DNA of 64,000 nucleotides. Origin: Cellulosimicrobium cellulans (GTDB taxonomy: Bacteria; Actinomycetota; Actinomycetes; Actinomycetales; Cellulomonadaceae). The notes beneath the pieces were generated by a model. The model did no database searches. It saw only the letters and a list, made by a program, of their open reading frames with translations, and had not been told where the DNA came from. Of the stretch, positions 17,987 through 26,765 are shown in pieces. The translations under genes were made by a program, and so were the position numbers. The stretch is taken from positions 3,472,001 to 3,536,000 of the forward strand of contig NZ_JAFBCN010000001.1 in NCBI RefSeq assembly GCF_016907755.1, given 5' to 3'. Numbering within the stretch: position 1 is the stretch's first letter; the number at the start of each line of letters is the position of its first letter.

Positions 17987-19156
17987 TCAGCGCAGGCCGG
18001 TGGGCCGCTCGAGCGCGAGCGCGACGAGCTCGTCGATGAGCTCGGGGTAGCTCAGCCCCGACTTCTCCCACATGCGCGGGTACATCGAGAAGGGCGTGAA
18101 GCCGGGCATCGTGTTGATCTCGTTGACGACGACCTGCTCGTCGGGCGTGACGAAGACGTCGACCCGCGAGAGGCCCTCCGCGCCGACCGCCTCGAACGTC
18201 CGGATCGCGATCTCGCGCACGCGCTCCACGAGGTGCTCGGGCAGGTCGGCCGGGCACGACAGCTCGACCCCGGCCTCGTCGAGGTACTTGGCCTCGAAGT
18301 CGTAGAAGTCGTGCGCCTCGCCCGTGACGACGATCTCGCCGGGCAGCGACGCGCGCGGGCGCGCACCGCCGCGGCCCCCGAGGACGGCGCACTCGATCTC
18401 GCGGCCGACGACGCCCGCCTCGACGATCACCTTGGGATCGTGCTCCTGCGCGGCGGCGATGGCGGCGGGCAGGTCTGCGAGGTCGTCGACCTTGGAGATG
18501 CCGAGGCTCGAACCCGCGCGCGCGGGCTTGACGAACACGGGCAGGCCGAGGGCCGCCACGGTCTGCGTCCACGCCTCGGGGTCGCGCTCGAACGCGCCCG
18601 GGCGGATCACGGTGTACGGGGAGACGGGCAGCCCCTCGCCGGCGAGCACGAGCTTCATGAAGTGCTTGTCCATGCCGACGGCGGAGGCCAGGACGCCCGC
18701 GCCGACGTAGCGGACGTCGGCGAGCTCGAGCATCCCCTGGAGCGTGCCGTCCTCGCCGTACGGGCCGTGGAGCAGCGGGAAGACGACGTCCACCTCGCCG
18801 AGCACGCGCGGGACGTCGCCCGGGGTGAGGACGCGCAGCTCCCGGCGCCCGGTCGACAGCGGCAGGATGACCTCCTCGCCGGTCGGCTCGACCTGCGGCA
18901 GGCGCCCCTCCGTGATCTCCCAGCGCGCGGGCTCGTCGGCCGCGAGGACCCACTCCCCCGTCGGCGTGATCCCGACCGGGACGACGTCGTACCGCGAGCG
19001 GTCGATCGCGCGCAGCACGCCCGCGGCGGTCGCGGCGGAGATGGCGTGCTCGCCGGAGCGGCCGCCGAACAGCACGAGGACGCGGGGCTTGCGGGGTGCG
19101 CCGGTGGGGTGCTCGTCGGTGGACGGCACGGACCGGTCGGGGCTCTGGCTGGACAT
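17987..19156 (-). CDS. ddl: D-alanine--D-alanine ligase
   Basis: 389 residues. ATP-grasp ligase that makes the D-Ala-D-Ala dipeptide for peptidoglycan. N-terminal VLVLFGGRSGEHAIS, the ATP-binding PVFVKPARAGSSLGISKV, the omega-loop region ending EAKYLDE, and the Mg-binding VVNEINTMPGFTPFSMYP are all present. The Lys-Tyr residues in the omega loop (FEAKYLD) indicate D-Ala rather than D-lactate specificity. ATG 19156 is 8 nt after TAGGGT (complement of 19165-19170). Convergent with the DUF3515 gene. Confidence 0.96.
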   Translation of the reverse strand: MSSQSPDRSVPSTDEHPTGAPRKPRVLVLFGGRSGEHAISAATAAGVLRAIDRSRYDVVPVGITPTGEWVLAADEPARWEITEGRLPQVEPTGEEVILPLSTGRRELRVLTPGDVPRVLGEVDVVFPLLHGPYGEDGTLQGMLELADVRYVGAGVLASAVGMDKHFMKLVLAGEGLPVSPYTVIRPGAFERDPEAWTQTVAALGLPVFVKPARAGSSLGISKVDDLADLPAAIAAAQEHDPKVIVEAGVVGREIECAVLGGRGGARPRASLPGEIVVTGEAHDFYDFEAKYLDEAGVELSCPADLPEHLVERVREIAIRTFEAVGAEGLSRVDVFVTPDEQVVVNEINTMPGFTPFSMYPRMWEKSGLSYPELIDELVALALERPTGLR

Positions 19157-19363
19157 CGCGGACGACCCTACCGGACGTGTCCGCGCGGCCCGACGCGCCC
19201 GCGGGAACGATCCGGGACCGTCCTGCGTTGGGAGTGCCGTGGAAGACACGACTCTCGAGGCCCCCGCGGCCGACGACCCCGACCATAGTCCCGGCCGCAC
19301 CGGCCCCGGCAGCGAGCGGACGCACCTGCGCGTCCCCGACGACCGGAGGGCGGTGCGGGCACG

Positions 19364-20794
19364 ATGACGACCTTCCTCTCCCTCCTGCTCGGTCTCCTCG
19401 TGGTTCTCGCGATCACGGCGGCGACGGCGTACTTCGTCGCCCAGGAGTTCGCCTACATGACCGTCGACCGCTCCCGCCTGGGGGCCAAGGCGGAGGCCGG
19501 CGACGAGTCGGCCCGGCGCGCGCTCGCCGTCACCCGGCGCACCTCCTTCGTCCTGTCCGGGGCCCAGCTCGGGATCACCGTGACGGGCCTGCTCGTCGGC
19601 TACGTGGCCGAGCCGCTCATCGGCGAGTCGTTGGGCACGATGCTCGGCGGCGTGGGCGTCCCCACGGGCGTCGGCGTGGTCGTGGGCACCGTCCTCGCCC
19701 TCGTGCTGTCGACGATCATCCAGATGCTCTTCGGCGAGCTGTTCCCCAAGAACCTCGCCATCGCGCGGGCCGAGCCGCTCGCGAAGGGCCTGGCCCGTTC
19801 CACGACCGCCTACCTCACGGTGTTCGGCTGGCTCATCGCGGTCTTCGACAAGGCGTCCAACGCCCTGCTGCGCCTGCTCAAGATCGAGCCGGTGCACGAC
19901 GTCGACAACACCGCGACCGCGCGCGACCTCGAGCACATCGTGGCCGACTCGCGCGAGAGCGGGGACCTGCCCGACGAGCTGTCCGTGCTGCTCGACCGCA
20001 TCCTCGACTTCCCCCAGCGGGACGTCGAGCACGCGATGATCCCGCGCTCGCGCGTCGGGACGGTCCGCCCCGAGGCGACCGTCGCCGAGGTCCGCGAGCT
20101 CATGGCCCGCGCCCACACCCGCTACCCCGTGGTCGACGAGACGGACCAGCCGCTCGGCGTCGTCCAGCTCGCCGACGTCCTGGCGACCGACCTGCCCGAC
20201 GACGCGCCCGTCACCGATCTCATGCGACCGGCCGTCGTGCTGCCGACGACCATGACGCTGCCCGACGCGCTCGGGCAGCTCAACTCCACGCGCAACCAGC
20301 TCGCGTGCGTCATCGACGAGTACGGCGGCTTCACCGGCGTGCTCACGGTCGAGGACCTCGCCGAGGAGCTCGTGGGCGAGATCACCGACGAGCACGACCC
20401 GGAGCAGCCCGTCACGGTCACGGCCGAGGACGACGGCGTGTGGGTCATGGGCGGCGACGTCCACGTCGACGAGGCGGAGCGCGCGCTCGGGCACGACCTG
20501 CCGCGCGGCGACCACGAGACGGTCTCCGGGCTCCTCATCGCCCAGCACGGCGCCCTGCCCCGCGCGGGCGACACGATCGAGGTCCCGCTGCCGGACGACC
20601 CGGCCGACCTCGTCCACGACGAGCCCGTGCACCGCACGCTCGTGGTCGACGTCCTGTCTGTCGAGCGGCACGTGCCGCGCCTCGTGCGCGTCCGGCTGGT
20701 CGAGCAGCGGGGCGACGCCCCGGCCGTGGACGTCGCACACCCCACCACGCACGAGGCTGCCCACCCGGCGGACGCAGCGAAGGAGACCCGATGA
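19364..20794 (+). CDS. CNNM/CorC-type membrane protein (DUF21-CBS-CorC_HlyC)
   Basis: 476 residues. Order of domains: DUF21 membrane domain with three or four TM helices (about 1-185, including FVLSGAQLGITVTGLLVGY), a CBS pair (about 205-335, with CVIDEYGGFTGVLTVEDLAEELVGEI), then a CorC_HlyC domain (about 345-430). Such proteins are related to CNNM/MpfA and are implicated in Mg2+ or Co2+ export and metal homeostasis. The C-terminal tail is acidic and His-rich. Its TGA overlaps the ATG of the next gene, a shorter paralogue, indicating a coupled pair. Confidence 0.9.
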   Translation: MTTFLSLLLGLLVVLAITAATAYFVAQEFAYMTVDRSRLGAKAEAGDESARRALAVTRRTSFVLSGAQLGITVTGLLVGYVAEPLIGESLGTMLGGVGVPTGVGVVVGTVLALVLSTIIQMLFGELFPKNLAIARAEPLAKGLARSTTAYLTVFGWLIAVFDKASNALLRLLKIEPVHDVDNTATARDLEHIVADSRESGDLPDELSVLLDRILDFPQRDVEHAMIPRSRVGTVRPEATVAEVRELMARAHTRYPVVDETDQPLGVVQLADVLATDLPDDAPVTDLMRPAVVLPTTMTLPDALGQLNSTRNQLACVIDEYGGFTGVLTVEDLAEELVGEITDEHDPEQPVTVTAEDDGVWVMGGDVHVDEAERALGHDLPRGDHETVSGLLIAQHGALPRAGDTIEVPLPDDPADLVHDEPVHRTLVVDVLSVERHVPRLVRVRLVEQRGDAPAVDVAHPTTHEAAHPADAAKETR

Positions 20795-21822
20795 GCAACC
20801 CCTGGGTCGTCGTCGTGGCGACCGTCGCGATCATCGCGCTCAGCGCGTTCTTCGTCGCCGTGGAGTTCGCGCTCCTCGGCGCCAAGCGGCACCGCCTCGA
20901 GGACGCCGCTCCGACCAGCCGCGCCGCGCGCGCGGCGCTGCGCAGCTCGAACGAGCTGACCCTGCTCATGGCGGGCGCCCAGCTCGGCATCACGGCGTGC
21001 ACCCTCGCGCTCGGCGCCATCACCAAGCCCGCGGTGCACCACTGGCTCACCCCGGTCTTCGAGACCTGGGGCGCGCCCCTGTGGGCCGCCGACGTCGCGG
21101 GCTTCGTGCTCGCGCTCGTCATCGTGACGTTCCTGCACCTCGTCATCGGGGAGATGGCGCCCAAGTCGTGGGCGATCGCCCACCCGGAGCGCTCGGCCAC
21201 CCTGCTGGCGCTCCCGATGCGCGGGTTCATGTGGGCGTTCCGTCCGCTCCTGCGCTGGCTCAACGCGCTCGCGAACCGCTGCGTGCGGGCCGTGGGCGTC
21301 GAGCCCGTCGAGAACGTCGAGGGCGGCGGGCAGGATCCCGCGACCCTGCGCCACCTCGTCGAGCACTCGGCGAACGTCGGTGCGCTCGAGGCGTCGTACC
21401 GCGTGCAGATCTCGGGCGTCATCGAGCTCGAGACCCTCACGGTCGACGCGCTCGTGCCGGCCGAGGGCCGCCCGACGTCGGTCCCCGCGACGGCCACGGC
21501 CGCGGACGTGCGTGCCGCGTCGGCCCGGTCGGGGCACCTGCGGATCCTCGTCCAGAACGGGAGCGTCGTCCCGAAGGTCGTGCACGTGCGCGACACGCTC
21601 CTGGAGCCCGACGACCGGCTCGCCGGGGAGCTCGCGCGTCCCGGGTTCGTGCTCGCGTCGGGGACGACCGTGCACGCCGCGCTCGCGCGCATGCGCGAGT
21701 CGAGCGAGCAGCTCGCGATCGTCATGGACGGCGGGCGGTTCGTCGGCGTCGTGACGCTCGCCGACGTGCTGCGCCGCATCCTGCCGTCCCCGGAGGAGCC
21801 GACGCCGGCGCTCGTCGGCTGA
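20791..21822 (+). CDS. CNNM/CorC-type membrane protein (DUF21-CBS), short paralogue
   Basis: 343 residues. A DUF21 membrane domain (about 1-180, with LLMAGAQLGITACTLALGAI and LHLVIGEMAPKSWAIAHPE) is followed by a degenerate CBS pair ending VGVVTLADVLRRILP. The C-terminal CorC_HlyC domain present in the upstream gene is absent. Translation is coupled by ATGA to the upstream paralogue with AAGGAG 8 bp before the start, so the two likely act as a hetero-oligomer in divalent metal handling; this is inferred from gene pairing. Confidence 0.9.
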   Translation: MSNPWVVVVATVAIIALSAFFVAVEFALLGAKRHRLEDAAPTSRAARAALRSSNELTLLMAGAQLGITACTLALGAITKPAVHHWLTPVFETWGAPLWAADVAGFVLALVIVTFLHLVIGEMAPKSWAIAHPERSATLLALPMRGFMWAFRPLLRWLNALANRCVRAVGVEPVENVEGGGQDPATLRHLVEHSANVGALEASYRVQISGVIELETLTVDALVPAEGRPTSVPATATAADVRAASARSGHLRILVQNGSVVPKVVHVRDTLLEPDDRLAGELARPGFVLASGTTVHAALARMRESSEQLAIVMDGGRFVGVVTLADVLRRILPSPEEPTPALVG

Positions 21823-21840
21823 CCGGTCCGGCGTACGGTG

Positions 21841-21876
21841 GAGGGGCCCCGGCGACGCGCGTCGCCGGGGCCTCTC
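21841..21876 (+). terminator. Hairpin terminator after the CNNM pair
   Basis: Near-perfect 16-bp inverted repeat (arm core GGCCCCGGCGAC, loop GCGC) starting 19 bp after the stop of the second CNNM gene. No T-run. A TACGGT box at 21834-21839 immediately before it could be a -10 for the acyl-CoA dehydrogenase, in which case the hairpin would sit in that gene's leader. Confidence 0.6.
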
Positions 21877-21903
21877 GCCGTCCGCCCCGACCGAAGGCAG
21901 GCC

Positions 21904-23109
21904 ATGCCCACGCCCGTCGCCCCGTCGTCCTCCCCCTCCTCCTTCGCGCCGCCGTTCCCCGAACCCCGCACCCTCCTCACCGACGACCTGCTCGAGGCCG
22001 TCCGCGGCCGGGCGGCGGGCTACGACCGCGACAACGCCTTCTTCGACGAGGACCTGGCCGCCCTGACCGAGGCCGGGTACCTGCGCGCGCTCGTGCCCGC
22101 GTCGTTCGGCGGCGCCGGGCTCGGCCTGCGCGAGGTCGCGCACGAGCAGGCGCGCCTCGCGGGCGCGGCCCCCGCGACGGCGCTCGCGGTGAACATGCAC
22201 CACGTGTGGACCGGCGTCGCGCGCTACCTGCACGAGCGCGGCGACGCCTCGCTCGACTGGCTGCTCGAGGAGGCCGGTCGCGGCGAGGTGTTCGGCTTCG
22301 GGTACTCCGAGGGCGGCAACGACCTCGTCCTGCTCGGGTCCCGCACCGAGGCGCGGCCGGACGGCACGGGTGGCTACACGTTCCACGGCCGCAAGATCTT
22401 CACGTCCAACTCGCCCGCGTGGACGCGCCTCGGCGTCCTCGGGCTCGACACGGTGTCCGACGACGCCCCGCGCCTCGTGCACGCGTTCGTCGCCCGGGAC
22501 GCCGGGGTCGAGGTGCTCGACGACTGGGACACGATGGGCATGCGCGCGTCGCAGTCCCGATCGACGGTGCTGGACGGCGCGCACGCGCCCGCCGACCGCG
22601 TCGTGCGGCGGCTCGCGCCCGGGCCCACTCTCGACCCGCTCGTCGTCGGGATCTTCACGACGTTCGAGACCCTCCTCGCGTCCGTCTACACCGGGATCGC
22701 GGGGCGCGCGCTCGAGCTCGGCGTCGCGGCGGCGCGCCGCCGCACGTCGATGAAGAACGACGGCGCGTCGCTCGCGCAGGACCCGGACATCCGCTGGCGC
22801 CTCGCAGACGCCGCGCTCGCGCTCGACGCGGTCTGGCCGCAGATCGACACCGTCGCGGGCGAGCTCGACGCCCTCGTCGACCGCGGCGCCGGCTGGTTCC
22901 GCGCGACCGCGGGGCTCAAGGTGCGCGCCACGGAGACGGCGAAGACGGTCGTCGACCAGATGGTGCGCGTCGCCGGCGGGTCGAGCTACTTCGCGGGCAA
23001 CGAGCTGGGCCGCCTGTACCGCGACGTGCTGGCCGGGATCTTCCACCCGTCCGACGACGAGTCGGCCCACTCGACGGTCGCCCAGTCCCTGCTGGGCCCG
23101 CTGGACTGA
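21904..23109 (+). CDS. Acyl-CoA dehydrogenase family protein
   Basis: 401 residues. FAD-dependent acyl-CoA dehydrogenase fold: N-terminal helical domain, FGFGYSEGGND in the flavin-contacting middle strand region, GRKIFTSNSPAW, and a C-terminal four-helix domain with VRVAGGSSYFAGNELGRLYRDVLAGIFHPS. The ending and the Arg-Asp motif are closer to the DszC/HpaH-like or SfnB-type acyl-CoA dehydrogenase-related flavin enzymes than to classical beta-oxidation enzymes, so oxidative desulfurisation or monooxygenation is possible. ATG 21904 has GAAGGCAGG upstream. Substrate not determinable. Confidence 0.8.
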   Translation: MPTPVAPSSSPSSFAPPFPEPRTLLTDDLLEAVRGRAAGYDRDNAFFDEDLAALTEAGYLRALVPASFGGAGLGLREVAHEQARLAGAAPATALAVNMHHVWTGVARYLHERGDASLDWLLEEAGRGEVFGFGYSEGGNDLVLLGSRTEARPDGTGGYTFHGRKIFTSNSPAWTRLGVLGLDTVSDDAPRLVHAFVARDAGVEVLDDWDTMGMRASQSRSTVLDGAHAPADRVVRRLAPGPTLDPLVVGIFTTFETLLASVYTGIAGRALELGVAAARRRTSMKNDGASLAQDPDIRWRLADAALALDAVWPQIDTVAGELDALVDRGAGWFRATAGLKVRATETAKTVVDQMVRVAGGSSYFAGNELGRLYRDVLAGIFHPSDDESAHSTVAQSLLGPLD

Positions 23110-23124
23110 GTCTCGCGATCGACC

Positions 23125-23184
23125 GCCGAGCATGCGGCTGTCGCCGATCCCGACCACCGGACGGGCGACGACCGCATGCTCGGC
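23125..23184. repeat. Intergenic inverted repeat (21-bp arms)
   Basis: Arms 23125-23145 and 23164-23184 are inverse complements with two mismatches (core GAGCATGCGG / CCGCATGCTC), separated by 18 bp. The right arm plus 4 bp recurs almost unchanged at 10122-10146. It lies between the acyl-CoA dehydrogenase and the next gene and could act as a terminator or be a REP-like element. Confidence 0.65.
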
Positions 23185-23253
23185 AGGACCGGGACCGTGC
23201 CAGGAGGTGACCGTCCGGGGCATCCGTCGTGCGGCCGGGCGTACGCTGCCGCC

Positions 23254-24405
23254 ATGAACGACCCGCACGTGCCCGCCGCCCTCTCTCCCGCGACCGTCGC
23301 CGTCGCCGCCGGACGGCCCGAGCGCGCGCAGGGCGCGCCCGTGAACCCGCCGATCGTCCTGTCCTCGACGTACGTCTCGCAGGGTGTACAGCAGCCCGGC
23401 GAACTCCTGTACACGCGCATGGACACCGAGACGTGGCACCCGTTCGAGGAGGCGCTCGCCGCGCTCGAGGGGGGCGAGCACCCGGGCGTGGCCTTCGGGT
23501 CCGGGATGGCGGCGATCGCGGCGGTGTTCTCGCTCGTGCCCGCCGGCGGCAAGGTCGTGCTCCCCCGGCACGCCTACCAGGTGACGCTCGGCTTCGCCGA
23601 CGACCTCGCGGCGCGCGCAGGGGTCGAGGTCGTCCGGGTCGACGTCGCGGACACCGACCAGGTGATCGCCGCGCTCGACGGCGCCTCGCTCCTGCTCGTC
23701 GAGTCCCCGACGAACCCCATGCTCGAGGTCGCCGACCTGCCCGTGCTGCTCGCGGCCGCTCGTGACCGCGGCGTGCTCACCGCCGTCGACAACACGTTCG
23801 CGACCCCGCTCGGACAGCAGCCGCTCGCGCACGGCGCGGACGTCGTCGTGCACTCGGTGACGAAGTACCTCGCCGGGCACTCCGACGTCGTCCTCGGCGC
23901 CGCCGTCGCGCGCACGGCCGAGCTCACCGCGACGCTGCGCTCCTACCGGACGCTCCACGGGTCGATCCCGGGTCCGTTCGAGGTGTGGCTCGCGCTGCGC
24001 GGCCTGCGCACCCTCGCGCTGCGCGTCGAGCGCGCCCAGGCGAACGCCGCCGAGCTGGCGCGGCGCCTCGCCGACCACCCCGACGTCGTCGAGGTGCGCC
24101 ACCCGAGCCTGCCGACGGACCCCGGGCACGAGCGCGCGTCGCGACTCATGACCGGGTACGGCTCGATCCTCGGCGTCCGACCTCGTGGCGGGGCCGCGGG
24201 CGCGGACGCCGTCGTCGGTGCCGTGCGCCTGTGGGTGCCCGCGACCAGCCTCGGCGGCGTGGAGTCGAGCCTGGAGCGTCGCCGCCGGTTCGCGACCGAG
24301 TCCCTCACGGTCCCCGAGGACCTGCTGCGCCTCTCCGTCGGGATCGAGGACGTCGAGGACCTCTGGCAGGACCTGGACCGGGCGCTGCGCGCACCCGCCG
24401 GCTGA
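23254..24405 (+). CDS. Trans-sulfuration family PLP enzyme (cystathionine gamma-synthase/lyase-like)
   Basis: 383 residues. Cys/Met metabolism PLP-dependent enzyme. The PLP Lys is in HSVTKYLAGHSD (about 205-216), preceded by the AVDNTFATPLGQQPL block; LYTRMDTETWHPFEEALAALEGG near the N-terminus contains the Tyr-x-Arg of the neighbouring subunit, and SLGGVESSLERR lies in the C-terminal domain. Probably makes or breaks cystathionine. ATG 23254 follows TACGCT (23242-23247) by 6 nt, so the mRNA looks leaderless. Synthase versus lyase cannot be decided from sequence alone. Confidence 0.88.
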   Translation: MNDPHVPAALSPATVAVAAGRPERAQGAPVNPPIVLSSTYVSQGVQQPGELLYTRMDTETWHPFEEALAALEGGEHPGVAFGSGMAAIAAVFSLVPAGGKVVLPRHAYQVTLGFADDLAARAGVEVVRVDVADTDQVIAALDGASLLLVESPTNPMLEVADLPVLLAAARDRGVLTAVDNTFATPLGQQPLAHGADVVVHSVTKYLAGHSDVVLGAAVARTAELTATLRSYRTLHGSIPGPFEVWLALRGLRTLALRVERAQANAAELARRLADHPDVVEVRHPSLPTDPGHERASRLMTGYGSILGVRPRGGAAGADAVVGAVRLWVPATSLGGVESSLERRRRFATESLTVPEDLLRLSVGIEDVEDLWQDLDRALRAPAG

Positions 24406-24421
24406 GATCGTCCGAGGTGCG

Positions 24422-24763
24422 CTACCGCGCGTCGGTGTCCGGTCGCGCGGGACCGGCCGTGCCCGCCGGCACGTAGAAGACGCCGTCGTCGAGGTCGACG
24501 TCGAACGGACGCCCCTCCGCGGGACGCTGCACGATGTCGAGCCGCTGCCGCTCCTTCTCCTCCGTCACGTGCGTGCGGCTCGGCTGGAAGATCTCGACGA
24601 TCTCGCCGAACATGCCCGACGACGCGCTCTCCCCCGCGCCCGCGTCGCGCCGGGCGCGCGCCTCGGCGCCTGACGTGAACCGCGTGATCCCGACGACGAG
24701 CAGCACCGTGAGCGCCACCACGACGAGAACCCCACCTGCCTGTGCACCGATCCCCTGCAGCAT
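24422..24763 (-). CDS. Small single-TM protein, DUF6191-like
   Basis: 113 residues. One N-terminal TM helix (about 10-27, GGVLVVVALTVLLVVGITRF) followed by a cytoplasmic or periplasmic tail containing MFGEIVEIFQPSRTHVTEEKERQRLDI, which resembles the actinobacterial DUF6191 family. ATG 24763 is 6 nt after TACGCT (complement of 24770-24775), supporting this start over the longer frame. Convergent with the trans-sulfuration gene and divergent from the AMIN-like lipoprotein. Function unknown. Confidence 0.75.
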   Translation of the reverse strand: MLQGIGAQAGGVLVVVALTVLLVVGITRFTSGAEARARRDAGAGESASSGMFGEIVEIFQPSRTHVTEEKERQRLDIVQRPAEGRPFDVDLDDGVFYVPAGTAGPARPDTDAR

Positions 24764-24934
24764 CGTCCGAGCGTAGCGTCGACCACCCCGACAGGACCAT
24801 GACGGCAAGGACCCGCGCGCACACGACATCGGGACGACGTCGAGATCGCGCCGAGACACCACCGTGACCCGACCGGGACCGGACCGTGCTCTGCCCGCCG
24901 CGCGAGCGTGACCTGCGGTTTCTACGATCGGTCC

Positions 24935-25654
24935 ATGAAGGCACGAGGAACGATGCGAACGGACCGAGGCGACCGGGCGCGACGCGGAGCCGCGACGTCA
25001 TCACGGGCCGCGACGGCCGCCGTCGGGCTGCTGGTGCTCTCGCTCGCCGCGTGCACCCCCGGCGGCACGGACGACTCCCCGTCGCCGTCGGGCACCACCA
25101 CGAGCGACTCGCCCAGCCCCACGGACTCGCCGTCCGACGAGTCGGGCGAGAGCCCGACCGACGACTCGTCGACGCCGGCCGACGACGCGTCCGAGGCCCC
25201 GCTGCCGTTCCCCGCGAACACCGATCCCGACACCCAGGACCCGTCCGCGGACGCAGCCCTGACCGTGACGGACATCCGGGTCGGGCACCACGACGGGTTC
25301 GACCGTGTCGTCTTCGAGCTCGGCGGCGCGGGGACGCCCGGGTGGCGCGTCGAGTACGTCGACGAGCCGATCGACGACGGCAGCGGCAACGTCGCGACCG
25401 TCGACGGCGACGCCTACCTGCAGGTCATGATCTCCGGCTCGGGGTACCCCATGGACACGGGTGTCGACGAGTACGCGGGCCCCAACCCGGTGCGCGCGGG
25501 CGACGACGGCGAGGTCGAGGAGGTCCTGCTGCGCGGGGTCTTCGAGGGCTACACGCAGGCGTTCGTCGGGGTCGACGACGAGCAGCGCCCGTTCCGGGTG
25601 TTCTCGCTCGAGGACCCGACGCGCGTGGTCGTCGACGTCCGCGACGACGACTGA
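24935..25654 (+). CDS. AMIN-like domain lipoprotein
   Basis: 239 residues. Signal sequence ending in lipobox SLAAC (Cys about 47), a 50-residue Ser/Thr/Pro/Asp-rich spacer, then a beta-rich domain with VTDIRVGHHDGFDRVVFELGG and FRVFSLEDPTRVVVDVRDDD, typical of the AMIN-like family found in actinobacterial surface lipoproteins and thought to bind cell-wall polymer. ATG 24935 lies 6 nt after TACGAT (24923-24928), arguing for a leaderless start here, although ATG 24953 has a GAGGAA nearby. Probably anchored outside the membrane. Confidence 0.8.
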   Translation: MKARGTMRTDRGDRARRGAATSSRAATAAVGLLVLSLAACTPGGTDDSPSPSGTTTSDSPSPTDSPSDESGESPTDDSSTPADDASEAPLPFPANTDPDTQDPSADAALTVTDIRVGHHDGFDRVVFELGGAGTPGWRVEYVDEPIDDGSGNVATVDGDAYLQVMISGSGYPMDTGVDEYAGPNPVRAGDDGEVEEVLLRGVFEGYTQAFVGVDDEQRPFRVFSLEDPTRVVVDVRDDD

Positions 25655-25682
25655 CGACCGCGTCGGGCGCGCTCCGTCGACC

Positions 25683-26765
25683 TCAGCGCTCCGCCGAGAT
25701 CCCCTCGGCCTTCTGCGGCCGGGCGAGCAGGCCGCGCGCCATCTCGTCGACGGGCATGCCCTCGTGCAGCACCGCGACGACCCCCGCCGTGATCGGCATC
25801 TCGACGCCCACCTTCTGCGCCAGCTCGAGGACCGACCGGCAGGACTTGACGCCCTCGGCCGTGCCGCCGGTCGCGGCGATCGCGTCGTCGAGGCTCAGCC
25901 CCTGGCCGATGTGCTTGCCGAGCGTGTGGTTGCGCGAGAGCGGCGACGAGCACGTCGCGACCAGGTCGCCCATGCCCGCGAGACCGGCGAACGTCGCCGC
26001 GTCGGCGCCGAGCACGAGGCCCAGGCGCGTGATCTCGACGAGGCCGCGGGTGATGACGGTGGCCGTGGTGTTCCAGCCGAAGCCCCGGCCCTGCGCGATG
26101 CCCACGGCGAGCGCGATGACGTTCTTGACCGCCCCGCAGAGCTCGACCCCGACGACGTCGCGGTTGGTGTAGGGACGGAAGTACGACGACGAGCACGCGC
26201 GCGCCACGTACCGCGCCACGTCCTCGTCGACGCACGACACGACGGTCGCCGTCGGCTGGCGGTGCGCGATCTCCCGCGCCAGGTTGGGGCCCGAGACCAC
26301 GGCGACGCGCTCGGGCGGCAGCCCGAGGGACTCCGCGACGACCTCGCTCATGCGGCGGTCGGTGCTCAGCTCGACGCCCTTCATGAGCGAGACCGCGACG
26401 GCGTCGGGCTCCAGGTGCGGGCGCAGCTCGGCGAGCGTCGTGCGGGCGACCTGCGAGGGGATCGCGACGACGACCAGCCCCGCCCCGGCGAGCGCGTCGC
26501 GCGCGTCGGTCGTGGCCCGGATCCCTGCGGGCAGCTCGATGCCCGGAAGCCGCTTCTCGTTCCGTCGGGAGAGGTTCACCTGCGCGGCGACCTCGGGATC
26601 GCGACCCCACAGGCGGACCTCGCAGCCGGCGTCGGCGAGCACGGCGGCGAACGTCGTGCCCCAGCTCCCCGACCCGAGGACCGCGGCGACGACGCGCTCC
26701 GCGGCGGGGACGTCGCCCGCGCCGAGCGGCCCGGGGCTCGTCTCGACGGTCTGGTCCCCGGTCAC
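25683..26765 (-). CDS. gpsA: Glycerol-3-phosphate dehydrogenase [NAD(P)+]
   Basis: 360 residues. Reduces dihydroxyacetone phosphate to sn-glycerol-3-phosphate for phospholipid synthesis. N-terminal Rossmann motif VLGSGSWGTTFA, then SGPNLAREIAHRQPTA, the catalytic Lys in LCGAVKNVIALAVGI, and GLAGMGDLVATCSSPLSRN. GTG 26765 overlaps the plsC stop (GTGA), so phospholipid precursor and acyltransferase genes are coupled. Confidence 0.96.
   Translation of the reverse strand: MTGDQTVETSPGPLGAGDVPAAERVVAAVLGSGSWGTTFAAVLADAGCEVRLWGRDPEVAAQVNLSRRNEKRLPGIELPAGIRATTDARDALAGAGLVVVAIPSQVARTTLAELRPHLEPDAVAVSLMKGVELSTDRRMSEVVAESLGLPPERVAVVSGPNLAREIAHRQPTATVVSCVDEDVARYVARACSSSYFRPYTNRDVVGVELCGAVKNVIALAVGIAQGRGFGWNTTATVITRGLVEITRLGLVLGADAATFAGLAGMGDLVATCSSPLSRNHTLGKHIGQGLSLDDAIAATGGTAEGVKSCRSVLELAQKVGVEMPITAGVVAVLHEGMPVDEMARGLLARPQKAEGISAER

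Noticed and set aside
20122-24129. Large minus-strand reading frame of over 1,300 codons
   Set aside because: It is antisense to two CNNM genes, the acyl-CoA dehydrogenase and the trans-sulfuration gene, with Arg/Glu/His-rich composition typical of shadow frames in 73 percent GC DNA.
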